A program made the translations under genes and the position numbers. DNA of 48,695 nt from Betaproteobacteria bacterium Ga0074130 (GTDB lineage Bacteria; Pseudomonadota; Gammaproteobacteria; Burkholderiales; Rhodocyclaceae): contig LNDZ01000011.1 in the NCBI GenBank assembly GCA_001464495.1, positions 1 through 48,695 of the forward strand, given 5' to 3'. Every line of letters begins with the position of its first letter. The stretch's first letter is position 1. Under the pieces are notes generated by a model. It had not been told where the DNA came from. It saw only the letters and a program-made list of their open reading frames with translations, and did not search any database. Below, piece after piece: positions 27,367 to 38,780 of this stretch.

Positions 27367-30300
27367 ATGTCCGACATCCTCAAGCTGCGCGGCCTTGCCG
27401 CCTTTTCCGCCACCCGTCTGGCCCGTTTGACTGAAACCGTACGCAGCACCGGGGTTTCTGCCCTAGCTGCCGAGCACTGGTATTTCGTCGAGCTTGATGC
27501 GCCGCTGGGTGCAGACGAACTGAACAGGCTCAAGGATCTGCTTGGCATTGCTGGCGATTTGCCCGCCGCGCCGAGCGGCAGCTTAGTCTTGGTGACCCCG
27601 CGCATTGGCACGATTTCTCCCTGGGCGTCGAAGGCGACCGACATTGCACGTCAATGCGGCTTTGGCGCTATCAAGCGCATTGAACGCGGCATTGCTTATC
27701 ACGTCACTGGTCAGGTCGATCAGGCCGCACTGCTGGCCAAACTGCATGACCGCATGACAGAGTCGGTGCTGGATAGCGTTGATGCGGCTAATGATTTGTT
27801 CCGCCATGTGCCGCCGCAGCCGCTCGCGACGGTGGATGTGCTGGGGCAAGGCAAGGCCGCGCTGCTGGCTGCGAACACCGAACTGGGGTTGGCATTGTCG
27901 CCGGATGAAATCGACTATCTGGTCGAGAACTTCATCAAACTGAAGCGCAACCCGACTGACGTTGAGTTGATGATGTTTGCGCAGGCGAACTCGGAACATT
28001 GTCGTCACAAGATTTTTAATGCCAGCTGGACTGTGGATGGCGAAGACCAGCCGCTGTCGCTGTTTGGCATGGTGCGCGAGACACACAAGGCGCACCCACA
28101 AGGCACCATCGTTGCCTATTCAGACAACTCCTCGATCATGGAAGGCGCGCAGAACCAGCGCTTTATTCCGCAGGCCGATGGTAGCTACATCTACAAGGAC
28201 GAGCTGACCCACTTCCTGACCAAGGTTGAAACGCACAATCACCCGACCGCGATTTCCCCGTTCCCCGGTGCTTCCACCGGTAGCGGTGGCGAGATTCGCG
28301 ACGAAGGATCGACCGGTCGTGGCTCCAAGCCCAAGGCCGGCCTGTGTGGTTTCTCAGTCTCGGATCTGAACATTCCTGACTTCAAGCAGCCCTGGGAATC
28401 GAGCTACGGCAAGCCTGAGCGCATTGCCTCGGCGCTGGACATCATGATCGAAGGCCCCCTCGGCGCAGCCGCCTTCAACAACGAATTTGGTCGTCCCAAT
28501 TTGACCGGCTACTTCCGTACACTGGAGCAGAACTTCAACGGCGAGGTCCGCGGTTATCACAAGCCCATCATGGTGGCCGGTGGTCTGGGTAATATCAGCG
28601 CCGAGCATTCACACAAGATCAAGTTTGGCGAAGGCGCACTGCTGATTCAGCTGGGCGGCCCTGGCATGCTGATTGGCCTCGGTGGCGGTGCGGCCTCGTC
28701 GATGACGACGGGCACCAATACTGCTGATCTCGACTTCGCTTCTGTACAGCGCGGCAACCCCGAAATGGAGCGCCGCGCGCAAGAAGTCATTGACCGCTGC
28801 TGGCAGCTGGGCGACCGCAACCCTATTCTCGCGATCCACGACGTGGGCGCAGGCGGCATTTCCAACGCCATGCCTGAGCTGGCGAACGATGCCGGCTGTG
28901 GCGCCTACTTCAACCTGCGTGCTGTGCCGACCGAAGAGTCGGGCATGTCGCCCAAGGAAATCTGGTGTAACGAATCGCAAGAGCGTTATGTCATGGCAAT
29001 TGCGCCAGAGCGTCTGGAAGAGTTCCGCAAGATTTGCGAGCGCGAGCGCTGCCCGTTTGCTGTACTCGGCACCGCCACCAAGGACGGTCAGCTGACGGTA
29101 CATGACGAGCATTTCAACAATGACGCAGTTGCCATGCCGATGGAAGTGCTGCTTGGCAAGCCGCCGCGTATGCACCGCGATGCCAAGCGCGTGACGCGCG
29201 AGATTCCGGCCTTCGATTTGTCCGGCATCACGTTGGACGAGGCTGTGAGCCGCGTGCTGGCGATTCCGAGTGTGGCGTCCAAGAGCTTCCTCATCACCAT
29301 TGGTGACCGCAGCGTGGGAGGTCTGACCGCGCGTGATCAGTTCGTCGGCCCGTGGCAAGTGCCAGTGGCCGATGTGGCCGTGACCGCGCTGGGTTACAAC
29401 AGCACCCGCGGCGAAGCTTTTGCCATGGGCGAACGCACGCCACTGGCACTGCTCGACGCACCAGCCTCTGGCCGCATGGCGGTGGGTGAGTCGGTGACCA
29501 ACATTGCTGCTGCTGCGATTGCAGACATTGGCGACATTAAGCTGTCCGCTAACTGGATGGCAGCCGCAGGTCATGGTGCTGAAGATGCAGCTCTGTTCGA
29601 TACGGTCAAGGCAGTGGCGCTCGATTTCTGTATCGCGCTAGACCTGAGCATTCCGGTCGGCAAAGACAGCCTGAGCATGAAGACTAGCTGGCAGGAGAAT
29701 GGCGAAAGCAAGCAGGTGATCGCACCGATGTCGCTCATCATCTCGGCCTTTGCCCCATGCCCGGATATTCGCAAGACCCTGACGCCGCAGCTGATCACCG
29801 ATGCCGGTGAGACCGAGCTGATCCTGATTGATCTGGGTGCGGGTCAAAACCGCCTCGGTGGCTCTGCGCTGTCACAAGCCTGGGGTGTGTCGGGCAATGT
29901 GGTGCCGGATGCTGATGCGGGCCTGCTGCGCAATTTCTTCAATGCGATTCAATCGCTGCGTCCCAAGCTGCTGGCCTACCATGATCGTGGTGATGGCGGC
30001 TTGTTTGCCACTGTGGCCGAAATGGCTTTTGCTGGCCATACCGGTGTATCGCTGAATCTCGATTCGCTTTGCTATGACACGCTCGGCAATGATGTCGATG
30101 GCCAAGAACGAGATGGAAAGGCACTGACCGGTCGCATCAACGACAAGCTGCTTGAGGTGCTGTTCAACGAAGAGCTGGGTGCTGTGATCCAGATTCGTCG
30201 CGATGATCGTGGCGCTGTCATGGAGGCACTTCGTGCGGGTGGTCTAGGCGCGGTCAGCCATGTGATCGGCACCTTGAATGATGCCGATGAAGTGCGCGTG

Positions 30301-31398
30301 TGGCGCAATGCCCACTCCGTCTTCACTGCCAAGCGTGCTGAGCTGCAACGTCGTTGGTCCGAAACCAGCTACCGCATCGCAGCCTTGCGAGATGACGCTG
30401 CCAGCGCCAAGGAAGAATTTGATGCATTGCTGGACGCTACTGATCCCGGCTTGTCGGCGCATCTCAACTTTAATCCGGCGGATTTCGTTGCCTTGCCGGC
30501 ACGCCCCAGCTTGCCAGCTGCCAAGGAGTTTTCAGCGGATGAGGCATCTGAGCTGAATGCCGCGCTGGATGGCAGTGCGGCGATTGATCTGGCTGGTGTG
30601 GCCGTCGCCCCGCTGGTTGGTGGCGCGCGTCCGCGCATTGCCATCCTGCGTGAGCAAGGTGTCAATGGTCAGGTTGAAATGGCGGCGGCATTTGAGCGTG
30701 CCGGTTTCGAACCGTTTGACGTGCATATGTCCGATTTGCAGAGCGGCCGTGTGTATCTGTCCGACTTCAAGGGCTTTGCGGCCTGTGGCGGCTTTAGCTA
30801 CGGTGATGTGCTGGGTGCAGGGCAGGGCTGGGCGAAGTCGATTCTGTTTAATGACCGTCTGCGTGATGAGTTCGGCGACTTCTTCTTCCGTGCCGATACC
30901 TTCGCCTTGGGCGTTTGTAACGGCTGCCAGATGATGAGCAATCTGGCGTCCATCATTCCGGGTGCTGAACACTGGCCGACCTTCCACCGCAATCGTAGCG
31001 AGCAGTTTGAAGCCCGCTATGTGATGGTGGAAGTGCTGGAGTCACCGTCGATCTTCCTCAAGGGCATGGCTGGCTCACGCTTGCCGGTGGTGGTGTCCCA
31101 CGGTGAAGGCCGAGCCGTATTTGCAGGCAACAATCAGCAGCAAGCCATTCAGTCGCTGCGCTACATCGACAATCATGGTGCTGTTGCCACGACCTATCCG
31201 GCCAATCCGAATGGTTCGCCTGACGGCATTACCGGCGTGACAACCGCTGATGGTCGCTTCACCATCATGATGCCGCACCCAGAACGTATCTTCCGTAATG
31301 TGCAGATGTCATGGCGTCCAGCGGATTGGGATGAAAAGCTGGGTGATGACTCGCCATGGATGACGATGTTCCGCAGTGCGCGGCGTTGGGTGGGGTGA
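27367..31398 (+). CDS. purL: Phosphoribosylformylglycinamidine synthase PurL
   Basis: Large single-chain FGAM synthase of purine biosynthesis, 1343 aa. An N-terminal PurS-like part (to about 150) is followed by the linker and two AIRS-type synthetase halves. [30 protein letters not shown](S), GLGGGAASS and the second-half [10 protein letters not shown] are all present. The C-terminal class I glutamine amidotransferase has the nucleophile in [12 protein letters not shown] and the catalytic MMPHPER. The start matches typical N-termini (MSDILKLRG). It is a single gene ending at a strong terminator. Confidence 0.97.
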   Translation: MSDILKLRGLAAFSATRLARLTETVRSTGVSALAAEHWYFVELDAPLGADELNRLKDLLGIAGDLPAAPSGSLVLVTPRIGTISPWASKATDIARQCGFGAIKRIERGIAYHVTGQVDQAALLAKLHDRMTESVLDSVDAANDLFRHVPPQPLATVDVLGQGKAALLAANTELGLALSPDEIDYLVENFIKLKRNPTDVELMMFAQANSEHCRHKIFNASWTVDGEDQPLSLFGMVRETHKAHPQGTIVAYSDNSSIMEGAQNQRFIPQADGSYIYKDELTHFLTKVETHNHPTAISPFPGASTGSGGEIRDEGSTGRGSKPKAGLCGFSVSDLNIPDFKQPWESSYGKPERIASALDIMIEGPLGAAAFNNEFGRPNLTGYFRTLEQNFNGEVRGYHKPIMVAGGLGNISAEHSHKIKFGEGALLIQLGGPGMLIGLGGGAASSMTTGTNTADLDFASVQRGNPEMERRAQEVIDRCWQLGDRNPILAIHDVGAGGISNAMPELANDAGCGAYFNLRAVPTEESGMSPKEIWCNESQERYVMAIAPERLEEFRKICERERCPFAVLGTATKDGQLTVHDEHFNNDAVAMPMEVLLGKPPRMHRDAKRVTREIPAFDLSGITLDEAVSRVLAIPSVASKSFLITIGDRSVGGLTARDQFVGPWQVPVADVAVTALGYNSTRGEAFAMGERTPLALLDAPASGRMAVGESVTNIAAAAIADIGDIKLSANWMAAAGHGAEDAALFDTVKAVALDFCIALDLSIPVGKDSLSMKTSWQENGESKQVIAPMSLIISAFAPCPDIRKTLTPQLITDAGETELILIDLGAGQNRLGGSALSQAWGVSGNVVPDADAGLLRNFFNAIQSLRPKLLAYHDRGDGGLFATVAEMAFAGHTGVSLNLDSLCYDTLGNDVDGQERDGKALTGRINDKLLEVLFNEELGAVIQIRRDDRGAVMEALRAGGLGAVSHVIGTLNDADEVRVWRNAHSVFTAKRAELQRRWSETSYRIAALRDDAASAKEEFDALLDATDPGLSAHLNFNPADFVALPARPSLPAAKEFSADEASELNAALDGSAAIDLAGVAVAPLVGGARPRIAILREQGVNGQVEMAAAFERAGFEPFDVHMSDLQSGRVYLSDFKGFAACGGFSYGDVLGAGQGWAKSILFNDRLRDEFGDFFFRADTFALGVCNGCQMMSNLASIIPGAEHWPTFHRNRSEQFEARYVMVEVLESPSIFLKGMAGSRLPVVVSHGEGRAVFAGNNQQQAIQSLRYIDNHGAVATTYPANPNGSPDGITGVTTADGRFTIMMPHPERIFRNVQMSWRPADWDEKLGDDSPWMTMFRSARRWVG

Positions 31399-31442
31399 TC
31401 GTCTGAGCGGAGATTCCGCACGACGATATACACCACACGACA

Positions 31443-31476
31443 AAAAGGGAGCCTGAACAACAGGCTCCCTTTTTTA
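31443..31476 (+). terminator. Intrinsic terminator of purL
   Basis: The 14-bp stem AAAAAGGGAGCCTG / CAGGCTCCCTTTTT around AACAA is followed by T residues. Confidence 0.92.
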
Positions 31477-31534
31477 TTCCGTATTCACAATTGGGCTGCT
31501 ATCAGTAGCGCTGACTGACAACTGACCAGGCAAT

Positions 31535-31562
31535 AAAAAAGGCACCCGAAGGTGCCTTTTTC
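31535..31562 (-). terminator. Intrinsic terminator of the parvulin gene
   Basis: The stem AAAAAAGGCACC / GGTGCCTTTTT around CGAA is 22 bases past the parvulin stop on the minus strand, where it ends in TTTTTT. It could work in both directions. Confidence 0.85.
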
Positions 31563-31583
31563 GTCGTGCCTTGCTGACCAGAA

Positions 31584-32369
31584 TTACTGAACCTTGGCCT
31601 TTGCGCGCAGATCGTTCACGTGCTTCTCAACGATTTGCTGAGCCATGCGCTGGCTAATTTGCGGCTTGGCTTCTTCAAACGTTGGCAGCTTCAGCTCGCG
31701 GCTGTCTTCCAGCAGGATGACGTGGAAGCCGAAGTCGCTCTTGACGGGTTCCTTGCTGTAGCTACCGCGTTGCAGAGCAACCAGTGCATCAGCAAACGGC
31801 TTGACGTAAGCGGCTGGGGTGGACCAACCCAGATCGCCACCACGTTCCTTGCTGCCTGGATCCAGCGATTGCTTAGCCAGATCATCAAATTTTTCACCCT
31901 TGTTCAGCTTGGCGATGATGGCCTTGGCTTCATCTTCCTTTTGAACCAGGATGTGGCGTGCCTTGTATTCCTTGTCGCCTACGCGCGCCTTGATGGCTTC
32001 GTACTCTTGGCGGATTTGCACTTCGCTCGGTGGGTTGTTCTTCACGAAGTCTTGCAGGTAGGCGCCAATGACGACTTGCTGGCGAGCCATTTCAACTTGA
32101 GTTTGCACATCAGCCTTCTTGTCGATGCCCTTGGCTTGTGCAGCCTGAACTAGGATTTCACGACGAGCAAGTTCTTCACGCACAGCTTGGCGCAGCTCCG
32201 GGCTGTCCGGCTGACCTTGTGCCATTTGGCCGGCGATCATGGTGTCAACGCGGCTCTTAGGGATGGTCTTGCCATTCACGACGAGCGGAGCGTCTTGGGC
32301 AATGGCGCCATGCATGGACAGGGCGGTAACGACAGCGAAGACTGAAGTGCGGATCAGTGCGGATTTCAT
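31584..32369 (-). CDS. Periplasmic parvulin-type peptidyl-prolyl isomerase
   Basis: 261 aa from ATG at 32369 (MKSALIRTSV), with AAGGA 7 bases upstream. The longer frame overlaps the kinase gene and is rejected. A signal peptide is cleaved after AIA (residue 24). An N-terminal helical chaperone-like region, a rotamase domain (about 130-225) with YKARHILVQKEDEAKAII, ERGGDLGW and SDFGFHVILLED, and a C-terminal helix follow. It is the PpiC/PrsA class, which helps fold exported proteins. It lies about 110 bases downstream of the sensor kinase on the same strand, with its own terminator. Confidence 0.92.
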   Translation of the reverse strand: MKSALIRTSVFAVVTALSMHGAIAQDAPLVVNGKTIPKSRVDTMIAGQMAQGQPDSPELRQAVREELARREILVQAAQAKGIDKKADVQTQVEMARQQVVIGAYLQDFVKNNPPSEVQIRQEYEAIKARVGDKEYKARHILVQKEDEAKAIIAKLNKGEKFDDLAKQSLDPGSKERGGDLGWSTPAAYVKPFADALVALQRGSYSKEPVKSDFGFHVILLEDSRELKLPTFEEAKPQISQRMAQQIVEKHVNDLRAKAKVQ

Positions 32370-32478
32370 GTGTGGTCCTTGATGATATTTGGATTTGCAG
32401 CGTAGCCAGTGAACGCAGGCAATGGGAAAATCATACACCATCAACCATCGGCTAATCTTGCGGTTTGGTGACAATTCT

Positions 32479-35400
32479 TTAGGCATTTCCGCTTCGGCTG
32501 TTGGATTCATCATTTTTTCCAAGCCAGCGTTGCAGGGCTTCATCAAGCGTTTTTGGGCTGATGGGCTTGGGGAGGTAGTCATTCATGCCAGCTTCAAGAA
32601 CCCGCTCTCTATCACCTGCCATGGCGTTGGCTGTCATCGCCACAATCGGAATATGGCGATTCAGCACCCCACCTTCGCCATCACGAATAGCGCGCGTGGC
32701 CTCGTAGCCATCCATGACAGGCATGCGGCAGTCCATCAGCACAAGATCGTAACGCTCACGGGCAAGCGCCTTGATTGCTTCACTGCCGTTGTTGGCGGTA
32801 TCGACTCGATGGCCAAGTTTTTGCAACAGGATCACCGCCAACCGTTGATTGACCGGGTTGTCTTCAACCAACAAGATGCGCGCCTGCCGATCATGTTCGC
32901 GGAAGGTGTGACGCGTGATGAGGGGGGAATCCTTACTGTTGTCGCCACTCAAGATGGCTTGCAGGCTGCGTAGTAGCAGCTCGCTCTTAAGCGGCTTGGT
33001 TAGATAAGCGCGGAAGCCCGCCACGGCGACTCGACTGGCTTCGCCACGCATGGCAACAGAGGTCAGGAGGAGCAAGGCGATATTTGCGGTGTTGGGGTTA
33101 GCTTGTAGCGTGGCAGCGAGGTCGTGGCCGTTGACGATGGGCATCTGCATGTCGATGATGGCGGCGTGAATGATTCGCCCAGCGTCGACTTCTGCCGTGA
33201 TCAGATCAAGTGCGACTTGACCATTACTCGCCATCAGCACCTCGCATCGCCATTCGCGTAGCCACAGATCGAGCAGATGCCGTGTCGTTGCGTTGTCATC
33301 AACGACCAGAATGCGACGTCCAGCTAGGACTGCATCGCGTTGTTGATGATTTTCCGACAGGAGGGGGCCCACTTGCTGGGTGGTAAAGGGAAGGCTAAAC
33401 CGGAAAGTGGTCCCCTGATCCGGCGTACTTTGCAGGCTGATCTCGCCGCCCATGAGGTCCACCAGACGCTTGGCAATAGACAACCCTAGTCCGGTGCCAC
33501 CGAATTGGCGAGTGGTAGAAGTATCTGCCTGCATGAAGGGGGAGAACAGCAGAGGCTGTTTATCCGTAGGAATGCCAATACCCGTATCGCGCACTTCAAA
33601 GCGTAGTGTGACTTGGTTAGTGTTTTCAGACACCAGCTCAACACCAAAGGATACTTCGCCGCTGTTCGTGAACTTGATGGCGTTACCAATCAGGTTGATC
33701 AGGATCTGGCGCAAACGGCCGGGATCGCCAATCAGCAATGAGGGCACATTCGACGAAATCAGGCAGATGAACTCCAGCCGCTTGTCGGCAGCGCGTAGGG
33801 CGAACATGTCAGCGATTTCATTGAGTAAGGCGCGCAGATCAAAGCGGATGGCTTCAATATCCAGCTTGCCGGCATCGATCTTCGAGAAGTCGAGAATGTC
33901 ATTGATGACATTCAGTAGCGACAAGGCGCTTTGATAGACCGTCTCGGCATGGGAACGCTGATCAGGGTTGAGCGGGGTGTCGAGCAACAGTTCGGTCATG
34001 CCGAGCACGCCATTCATTGGCGTACGGATTTCGTGGCTCATATTTGCCAGAAAATCGCCCTTGGCGCGGTTCGCTGATTCGGCCGCGTCACGCGCTTGCA
34101 ACAGCGAGGTTTGATTGCGTTCGCGCAGAATAGCCAAGGCGGCGAGCCGGGTACAGGCTGTCAGGGTTGCACGTTGCTCCTCATCAGGCTCGCGGTCAGC
34201 CGGAACCACCAGCGATAACAAACCCAAGGAGGCCGCTTCCGGGTCGCGGATGACGGCAGACCAGAGCGTGACATTGGCGCTGCCAGTGAGCAGGCGTCCC
34301 AGTGCGCTGCAAACTGGCATGGTGGTATCGGAGTTGCAGTGCAGGATGGCAATGTCAGCATTGCCCTCTGGCCATGGACATTCCGCCGTACCCATTTCGA
34401 AATGCTCAATGCGGTGATACAGATCTGATGGAATGCCAGGTGCAGCAGCTAGATGCAGATGTGAGCCGTTTTCACTGAGCATGTGAATCAGGCATTGGCC
34501 ATCTTCAAAGCGGGTTTGCGAGAAACGGGCAATTTGTTCTAGTACTTCGCGTGCAGTCGAGCCTAGGGCAATCATTTGCAGCAGCTCGTTATGATGGCTG
34601 ATTTCTTGGCTACGCGAGGCCAGCAGAAAACGTGAATGGCGAGTATTCGTGATGTACGTCATTGTTGCCCCGACCCCGCAGATCAGCAGGATGCCAATGA
34701 TGCTCAGCAGGACAAATAGCGCAATTTTGTCGCGATCAATGGTAGGTATTTCTGGCAGTGGCTGCAGAATGCCGACGCTAAGGTCCCAAGCACTCAGCAC
34801 ATGCATACGCACCATGTATGGCGTGGGCTGCTTGTTAATCTTGGTGAGGGCGGGATAGCGTAAATCCGGCCAACGTTCAAAGTCGAGTTGAGGAAAGGTG
34901 GCGCGCCGGTAGCGATTCAAACGATCTTCTTCGCGCAGTTGAGAAAACGTGCTGTCCGGCATCGTATGCATTTCAATCGACTTGTCGCGCGCGAGTACGA
35001 TCACGCCATTTTCATCAACCAAAATAGAGTTGGCTTGGCTCAGCGTTGCAGATAGTTGAATCAGATCGAGTTTGGCTACCACCACGCCAACTATGCGTTG
35101 ATCGATGACGACAGGAGAGGAGAAGAAGAGTCCGGGAATGTTGGTCTTGCGACCGACGGCATATTGCCGCCCACTACGACCCTGCATTGCTTCTGTAAAG
35201 TACTTACGGTCAGCAAAGTTCGTACCTATCAAGCTCTCGTTGGTGTCGTAATTGCTGGCGGAGATGCAATTGCCGTGGAGATCGATCACCCAGACAATGC
35301 TGAAAGTCCCGATATAGCGGCGGATGTCTGATAGCTGATGATGCAGATTCTGTAGTTGCGGCTGCGCAGTCCACTGCTGACGCCGAGCAGCGTAGTCATT

Positions 35401-35715
35401 CTTTGGGGGGCTTTGGTTTGTCAGTTTCAGTGCATTCGCCAGCTCAGCGCTTTGCGAAAGCGTTGCTGGAATACCCTGCAAAATCGATAGGTCACGTTCA
35501 AGGCTAACTGCAATCGCATCGCTGCTTTGGTTGAGCTGGGTCTGATAGCCGTTCAGTGTCTCTTCCGCCCGCCAATGCGCGTATTGCGTTGTGAGCAGCC
35601 AGGCAGTGGTAAGCCACACCACCGTCAGCAGGGCCACGACGAGCAAGGTGAACGTCGCCTGCCTAGGCTCTCGTTGCTTGACGCTATTGGGCAGGATGGA
35701 GGGAAGGGTCAGCAT
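32479..35715 (-). CDS. Hybrid sensor histidine kinase with two receiver domains
   Basis: 1078 aa. A membrane helix (about 22-44), a large periplasmic double-Cache-type sensor (about 50-330, with [14 protein letters not shown] and GVVVAKLDL), a second helix (about 333-357), a GAF-like region (about 375-540), HisKA with the phospho-acceptor in [15 protein letters not shown] (about H559), and HATPase with NAIKFT, DTGIGI and GGTGLGL. Two receiver domains follow (about 800-920, acceptor in IIDMQMP; about 945-1065, acceptor in [11 protein letters not shown]). No Hpt domain is present, so phosphate would need a separate Hpt protein. No partner response regulator is adjacent. The signal is unknown; double-Cache domains often bind small organic acids or amino acids. 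Confidence 0.93.
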   Translation of the reverse strand: MLTLPSILPNSVKQREPRQATFTLLVVALLTVVWLTTAWLLTTQYAHWRAEETLNGYQTQLNQSSDAIAVSLERDLSILQGIPATLSQSAELANALKLTNQSPPKNDYAARRQQWTAQPQLQNLHHQLSDIRRYIGTFSIVWVIDLHGNCISASNYDTNESLIGTNFADRKYFTEAMQGRSGRQYAVGRKTNIPGLFFSSPVVIDQRIVGVVVAKLDLIQLSATLSQANSILVDENGVIVLARDKSIEMHTMPDSTFSQLREEDRLNRYRRATFPQLDFERWPDLRYPALTKINKQPTPYMVRMHVLSAWDLSVGILQPLPEIPTIDRDKIALFVLLSIIGILLICGVGATMTYITNTRHSRFLLASRSQEISHHNELLQMIALGSTAREVLEQIARFSQTRFEDGQCLIHMLSENGSHLHLAAAPGIPSDLYHRIEHFEMGTAECPWPEGNADIAILHCNSDTTMPVCSALGRLLTGSANVTLWSAVIRDPEAASLGLLSLVVPADREPDEEQRATLTACTRLAALAILRERNQTSLLQARDAAESANRAKGDFLANMSHEIRTPMNGVLGMTELLLDTPLNPDQRSHAETVYQSALSLLNVINDILDFSKIDAGKLDIEAIRFDLRALLNEIADMFALRAADKRLEFICLISSNVPSLLIGDPGRLRQILINLIGNAIKFTNSGEVSFGVELVSENTNQVTLRFEVRDTGIGIPTDKQPLLFSPFMQADTSTTRQFGGTGLGLSIAKRLVDLMGGEISLQSTPDQGTTFRFSLPFTTQQVGPLLSENHQQRDAVLAGRRILVVDDNATTRHLLDLWLREWRCEVLMASNGQVALDLITAEVDAGRIIHAAIIDMQMPIVNGHDLAATLQANPNTANIALLLLTSVAMRGEASRVAVAGFRAYLTKPLKSELLLRSLQAILSGDNSKDSPLITRHTFREHDRQARILLVEDNPVNQRLAVILLQKLGHRVDTANNGSEAIKALARERYDLVLMDCRMPVMDGYEATRAIRDGEGGVLNRHIPIVAMTANAMAGDRERVLEAGMNDYLPKPISPKTLDEALQRWLGKNDESNSRSGNA

Positions 35716-36063
35716 ATTGCTACTCGTCGTGACGACCCGGTCAGAGTATCAATTTTGTGACGGCAACTCAAATTAACACGTGAATTGCTGCTTAATACAA
35801 ATACTTAAGGGTGAGGCCTTTCTGCACCACCTCAAGATTAGTGGTGATGGCTCGGGCTTTGCTCACTATCTAGCAATCCCGGCCATCTGTAGCTTTCTTG
35901 TATGCGTGAGTAGGCACAGAGGGTTGATGCCAAACTGAGCATTAGCTGTTGCCTTAAAAAGACATCAAGGTTGCCGGTATTCTGTCTGTCGGTCTGCAGT
36001 AAGTTGATCGGGTCTTATTAGGCAAGTTCAACAGAAGGGCTAAATCCCTCACTTCCTGAATTT
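35716..36063. other. Divergent intergenic region, kinase / NasR-like gene
   Basis: About 350 bases with no credible gene. It contains a small stem CACCAC...GTGGTG near 35826-35847. A weak minus-strand promoter for the kinase (TTGAGT, 17 bases, TACTCT) is possible. No terminator-type or antiterminator structure stands out. Confidence 0.5.
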
Positions 36064-36080
36064 TTGGAATAATTGTTGCT
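36064..36080 (+). promoter_or_regulatory. Candidate sigma-54 promoter of the NasR-like gene
   Basis: TTGGAATAATTGTTGCT has GG at 36066-36067 and GC at 36078-36079 with 10 bases between. The -12 half is perfect and the -24 half is weaker. It lies about 30 bases before the ATG at 36111. Sigma-54 control would fit nitrogen regulation. Confidence 0.4.
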
Positions 36081-36110
36081 TGTGGTTCTATTTTGCATTT
36101 CATTCCTTCA

Positions 36111-37409
36111 ATGGCACTCACTGTTTCCAACATTCTTCTGGCTGCTAAGCAGCACGAAATCGCAGAGCTGAAGCGGCTTTCGAGCAAGGCGCAGCTAGTG
36201 GGGGTGCTTGGGCACCTGATTCATGCATTGCAGAGCGAACGTGGTGCATCGAGCATTTATTTGGCCTCGTCAGGCCGCCGTTTCGCCGAAACGCGCCTAC
36301 AGCTGATTCAGGAATCTGAAGGCATCGAGCGTGCACTGCGCGATGCCTTTGACGAGCAGATGAGTAAGGCCTCGTTTGGTGATGCGCGCCAGTTCTACCT
36401 CATGGCCTGGGCTTTGTTCGGGCTGGACTCTCTGCCGGCTTTGCGCCAGCAGATCGCAGATCATGCCTTGTCATCGGCGCAGGCAGTAGCCGCCTTCAGC
36501 CGCCTCATTGCCGGCTTAGTCTCGCTCGTGTTTGAAGTCACCGACACCGTGCTTGATCCGGTGGTGTCGCGCTCCTTGGTGGCTTTGTTCAATTTCATTC
36601 AAGGCAAGGAGCATGCAGGGCAAGAGCGTGCCGTGGGGGCGCTGTCGTTTGCCTCAGGTCTGAACGATGGTCGCCATCAGCAGCGCATCATTCATTTGAT
36701 TGAGGCGCAGGAGCGTTGCTTTCATGTGTTTGATGAGTTCGCCAGTGAGCCAGCGCGTCAGCAGCTGGCGCAGAGCGGGGCGATTGAGTCGACGGCTCGT
36801 CACGAACGTCTGCGTAACATCCTGCTTGAGACAGCGCCGGGTGCGGCGCTGGATGCCAATTTGAGTCGTGACTGGTTTGATAGCTGCACGGATCGTCTGA
36901 GCCTGATGTGGTCGGTACAGCAATTTCTGGTGGATGAGTTGCTGGAGCGTTGTGCGGCCTTGATCCTGAGTGCGGAAGCAGAGTTGCAGGATGCCGAGGG
37001 CATGCTCAAAAGCTTGGTTGAGCATCCGCCCGCCAGTACCTGTGTAGTAGATCGCTTCTTTGATCCGGAAACCAAGATTGATGTAGCGCTGCAAATCCTG
37101 CCGGGGCAGGGCATGGGCACCGGGCTGGGGGATTCGATTGTAGAAGTGCTGCTTGCTCAGTCAGATCGGCTGGCCAGTGTGGAGAATGAGCTAGAGCAAG
37201 CCAAGCGGGCGCTGAATGAGAGAAAGGTGATCGAGCGGGCCAAGGGCTTGCTGATGGCGCGTAAAGGTATCAGCGAAGAAGCCGCCTACAAGATGCTGCG
37301 GCAAACGGCGATGGAGCAAAACAAGCGCATGGTCGATCTGGCCGAAGCCATGCTCTCCTTTCAGGATTGGTTTGGCGGGCTAGGGCCAGATACGCCACCG
37401 CGCAAGTAA
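36111..37409 (+). CDS. NasR-like nitrate-responsive antiterminator (NIT-ANTAR)
   Basis: 432-aa cytoplasmic protein. The N-terminal two thirds is a helical NIT domain with the signature HALQSERGASSIYLASSG near residue 35 and an internal partner helix bundle. The C-terminus is an ANTAR RNA-binding domain (about 368-425: ERKVIERAKGLLMARKGISE, then EAAYKMLRQTAMEQNKRM). NasR of Klebsiella, with this layout, binds nitrate and prevents termination in the leader of the nas operon. Here no nas genes are adjacent, so the RNA target is elsewhere. The ATG at 36111 (MALTVSN) is preferred over the TTG at 36093; neither has a clear ribosome binding site. It converges on the YegD-like gene. Confidence 0.88.
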   Translation: MALTVSNILLAAKQHEIAELKRLSSKAQLVGVLGHLIHALQSERGASSIYLASSGRRFAETRLQLIQESEGIERALRDAFDEQMSKASFGDARQFYLMAWALFGLDSLPALRQQIADHALSSAQAVAAFSRLIAGLVSLVFEVTDTVLDPVVSRSLVALFNFIQGKEHAGQERAVGALSFASGLNDGRHQQRIIHLIEAQERCFHVFDEFASEPARQQLAQSGAIESTARHERLRNILLETAPGAALDANLSRDWFDSCTDRLSLMWSVQQFLVDELLERCAALILSAEAELQDAEGMLKSLVEHPPASTCVVDRFFDPETKIDVALQILPGQGMGTGLGDSIVEVLLAQSDRLASVENELEQAKRALNERKVIERAKGLLMARKGISEEAAYKMLRQTAMEQNKRMVDLAEAMLSFQDWFGGLGPDTPPRK

Positions 37410-37437
37410 TCCGCAGCAGATGGCGTTTGCGTTGTTG

Positions 37438-38703
37438 TCAGCCGTAACGCCGCGCGGCCTCAACCGCCAGCCCGGCACCGATACTGCCAAACAGATCGCA
37501 TTCCACCGCCTGTGCTTGCGGCAATAGCGCAGCAATACGCTGACGCAAGCGCGGGATACCGCTTGAACCACCCGTAAATAACACCGTATCAATCTGGGTT
37601 GCCGCTACACCAGTATCACGCAGCAAGGCGCTGACCGTCTGCTCAACCTGATCCACCAGACCCACAGTCGCTGCTTCAAAGGCATCGCGGCTCAGGGTTT
37701 GTTCCAGATCGGCTTCAAGTCGATCTAACTTCAGTTGCGTGCTCGGCGCGTCCGAGAGGGCAATCTTGCCTTGCTCCACCTCGTTCGCCAGCCAGTGTCC
37801 GGAGCGGTCTTCAATCAGGCGCAGTAGGCGGGCTGTTTTCTGCGGCTCGGCAGCTTCAATCGCCAGCTGCTTCTGGTCAGCCAGCACTTGCCGTGTGTAA
37901 GCCGAGTTGATGGTGTGCCAAGTCGCCAGATTAAAGAAGATATTCGATGGCATCTGGCGCTGGGTTTTGAGCAGGCTACGGTAACCCAGCAGTGGCATCA
38001 CGCTATCAAGGCTGAGCAGGCGATCAAAGTCGGTGCCACCGATATGCACGCCGCCATTGGCAAGCAGGTCCGCCTGTCGGTCAGTCAGCTTGGCGCGCTC
38101 GGGCGACAGACGAATCAGCGAAAAGTCGGACGTACCGCCGCCAATGTCGGCAACTAGGACAAGTTCTTCGCGCTGAATTTCGGTTTCGTAATGGAAGGCG
38201 GCGGCAATCGGCTCGTACTGAAAACTGACGTCCTTGAAGCCAACGTTATGGGCAATGTCTGCCAGCGTGTTCTCGGCGGCCTTGTCCGCAACCGGGTCGC
38301 CATCGACAAAGTAGACCGGGCGGCCCAGCACCACTTGCTCGAATTCACGCCCGCCTTGGTGGTCGGCACGTTGCTTGAGTTCGCCGATGAACTGGCCGAG
38401 GAGTTCGCGGAACTTCAGGGAGCGACCATGCACCTCGGTCTGTCCATCAATCAGGCTGCTGCCGAGCAGGCTCTTGAGCGAGCGCATCAGGCGGCCTTCA
38501 TAACCGGCCAGATAATCGTTGAGGCCGGCGCGCCCAAAGCGGGTGCTGCTGTCTTCAGCATTGAAGAATACGACCGAGGGGAGGGTGATCCTGCCATCTT
38601 CCATCGTCAGCAAAGTGGGCTGACCCGGACGCAGGCAACCCACGGTTGAGTTGGAGGTGCCGAAGTCAATGCCGCATGCGCGGGCAGGAGAGGCGTGAGA
38701 CAT
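37438..38703 (-). CDS. Hsp70-family protein, YegD-like
   Basis: 421-aa actin-fold ATPase lacking most of the DnaK substrate-binding domain. Phosphate-1 motif GIDFGTSNSTVG, phosphate-2 motif VADIGGGTSDFSL and adenosine motif LFTGGSSGIPRLR are present, with EPIAAAFHYE between. This matches YegD-type putative chaperones, whose client is unknown. Single gene 28 bases past the convergent NasR-like stop. It starts 77 bases from the end of mqo on the same strand and may be co-transcribed with it. Confidence 0.88.
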   Translation of the reverse strand: MSHASPARACGIDFGTSNSTVGCLRPGQPTLLTMEDGRITLPSVVFFNAEDSSTRFGRAGLNDYLAGYEGRLMRSLKSLLGSSLIDGQTEVHGRSLKFRELLGQFIGELKQRADHQGGREFEQVVLGRPVYFVDGDPVADKAAENTLADIAHNVGFKDVSFQYEPIAAAFHYETEIQREELVLVADIGGGTSDFSLIRLSPERAKLTDRQADLLANGGVHIGGTDFDRLLSLDSVMPLLGYRSLLKTQRQMPSNIFFNLATWHTINSAYTRQVLADQKQLAIEAAEPQKTARLLRLIEDRSGHWLANEVEQGKIALSDAPSTQLKLDRLEADLEQTLSRDAFEAATVGLVDQVEQTVSALLRDTGVAATQIDTVLFTGGSSGIPRLRQRIAALLPQAQAVECDLFGSIGAGLAVEAARRYG

Positions 38704-38780
38704 GTGCAGAAGAGAGAAGCTTAAAGGGTCAGCACTATGCGCGTGCTTGAGTAACCTTACTTAAGGTTGTCGTGTGTAAA

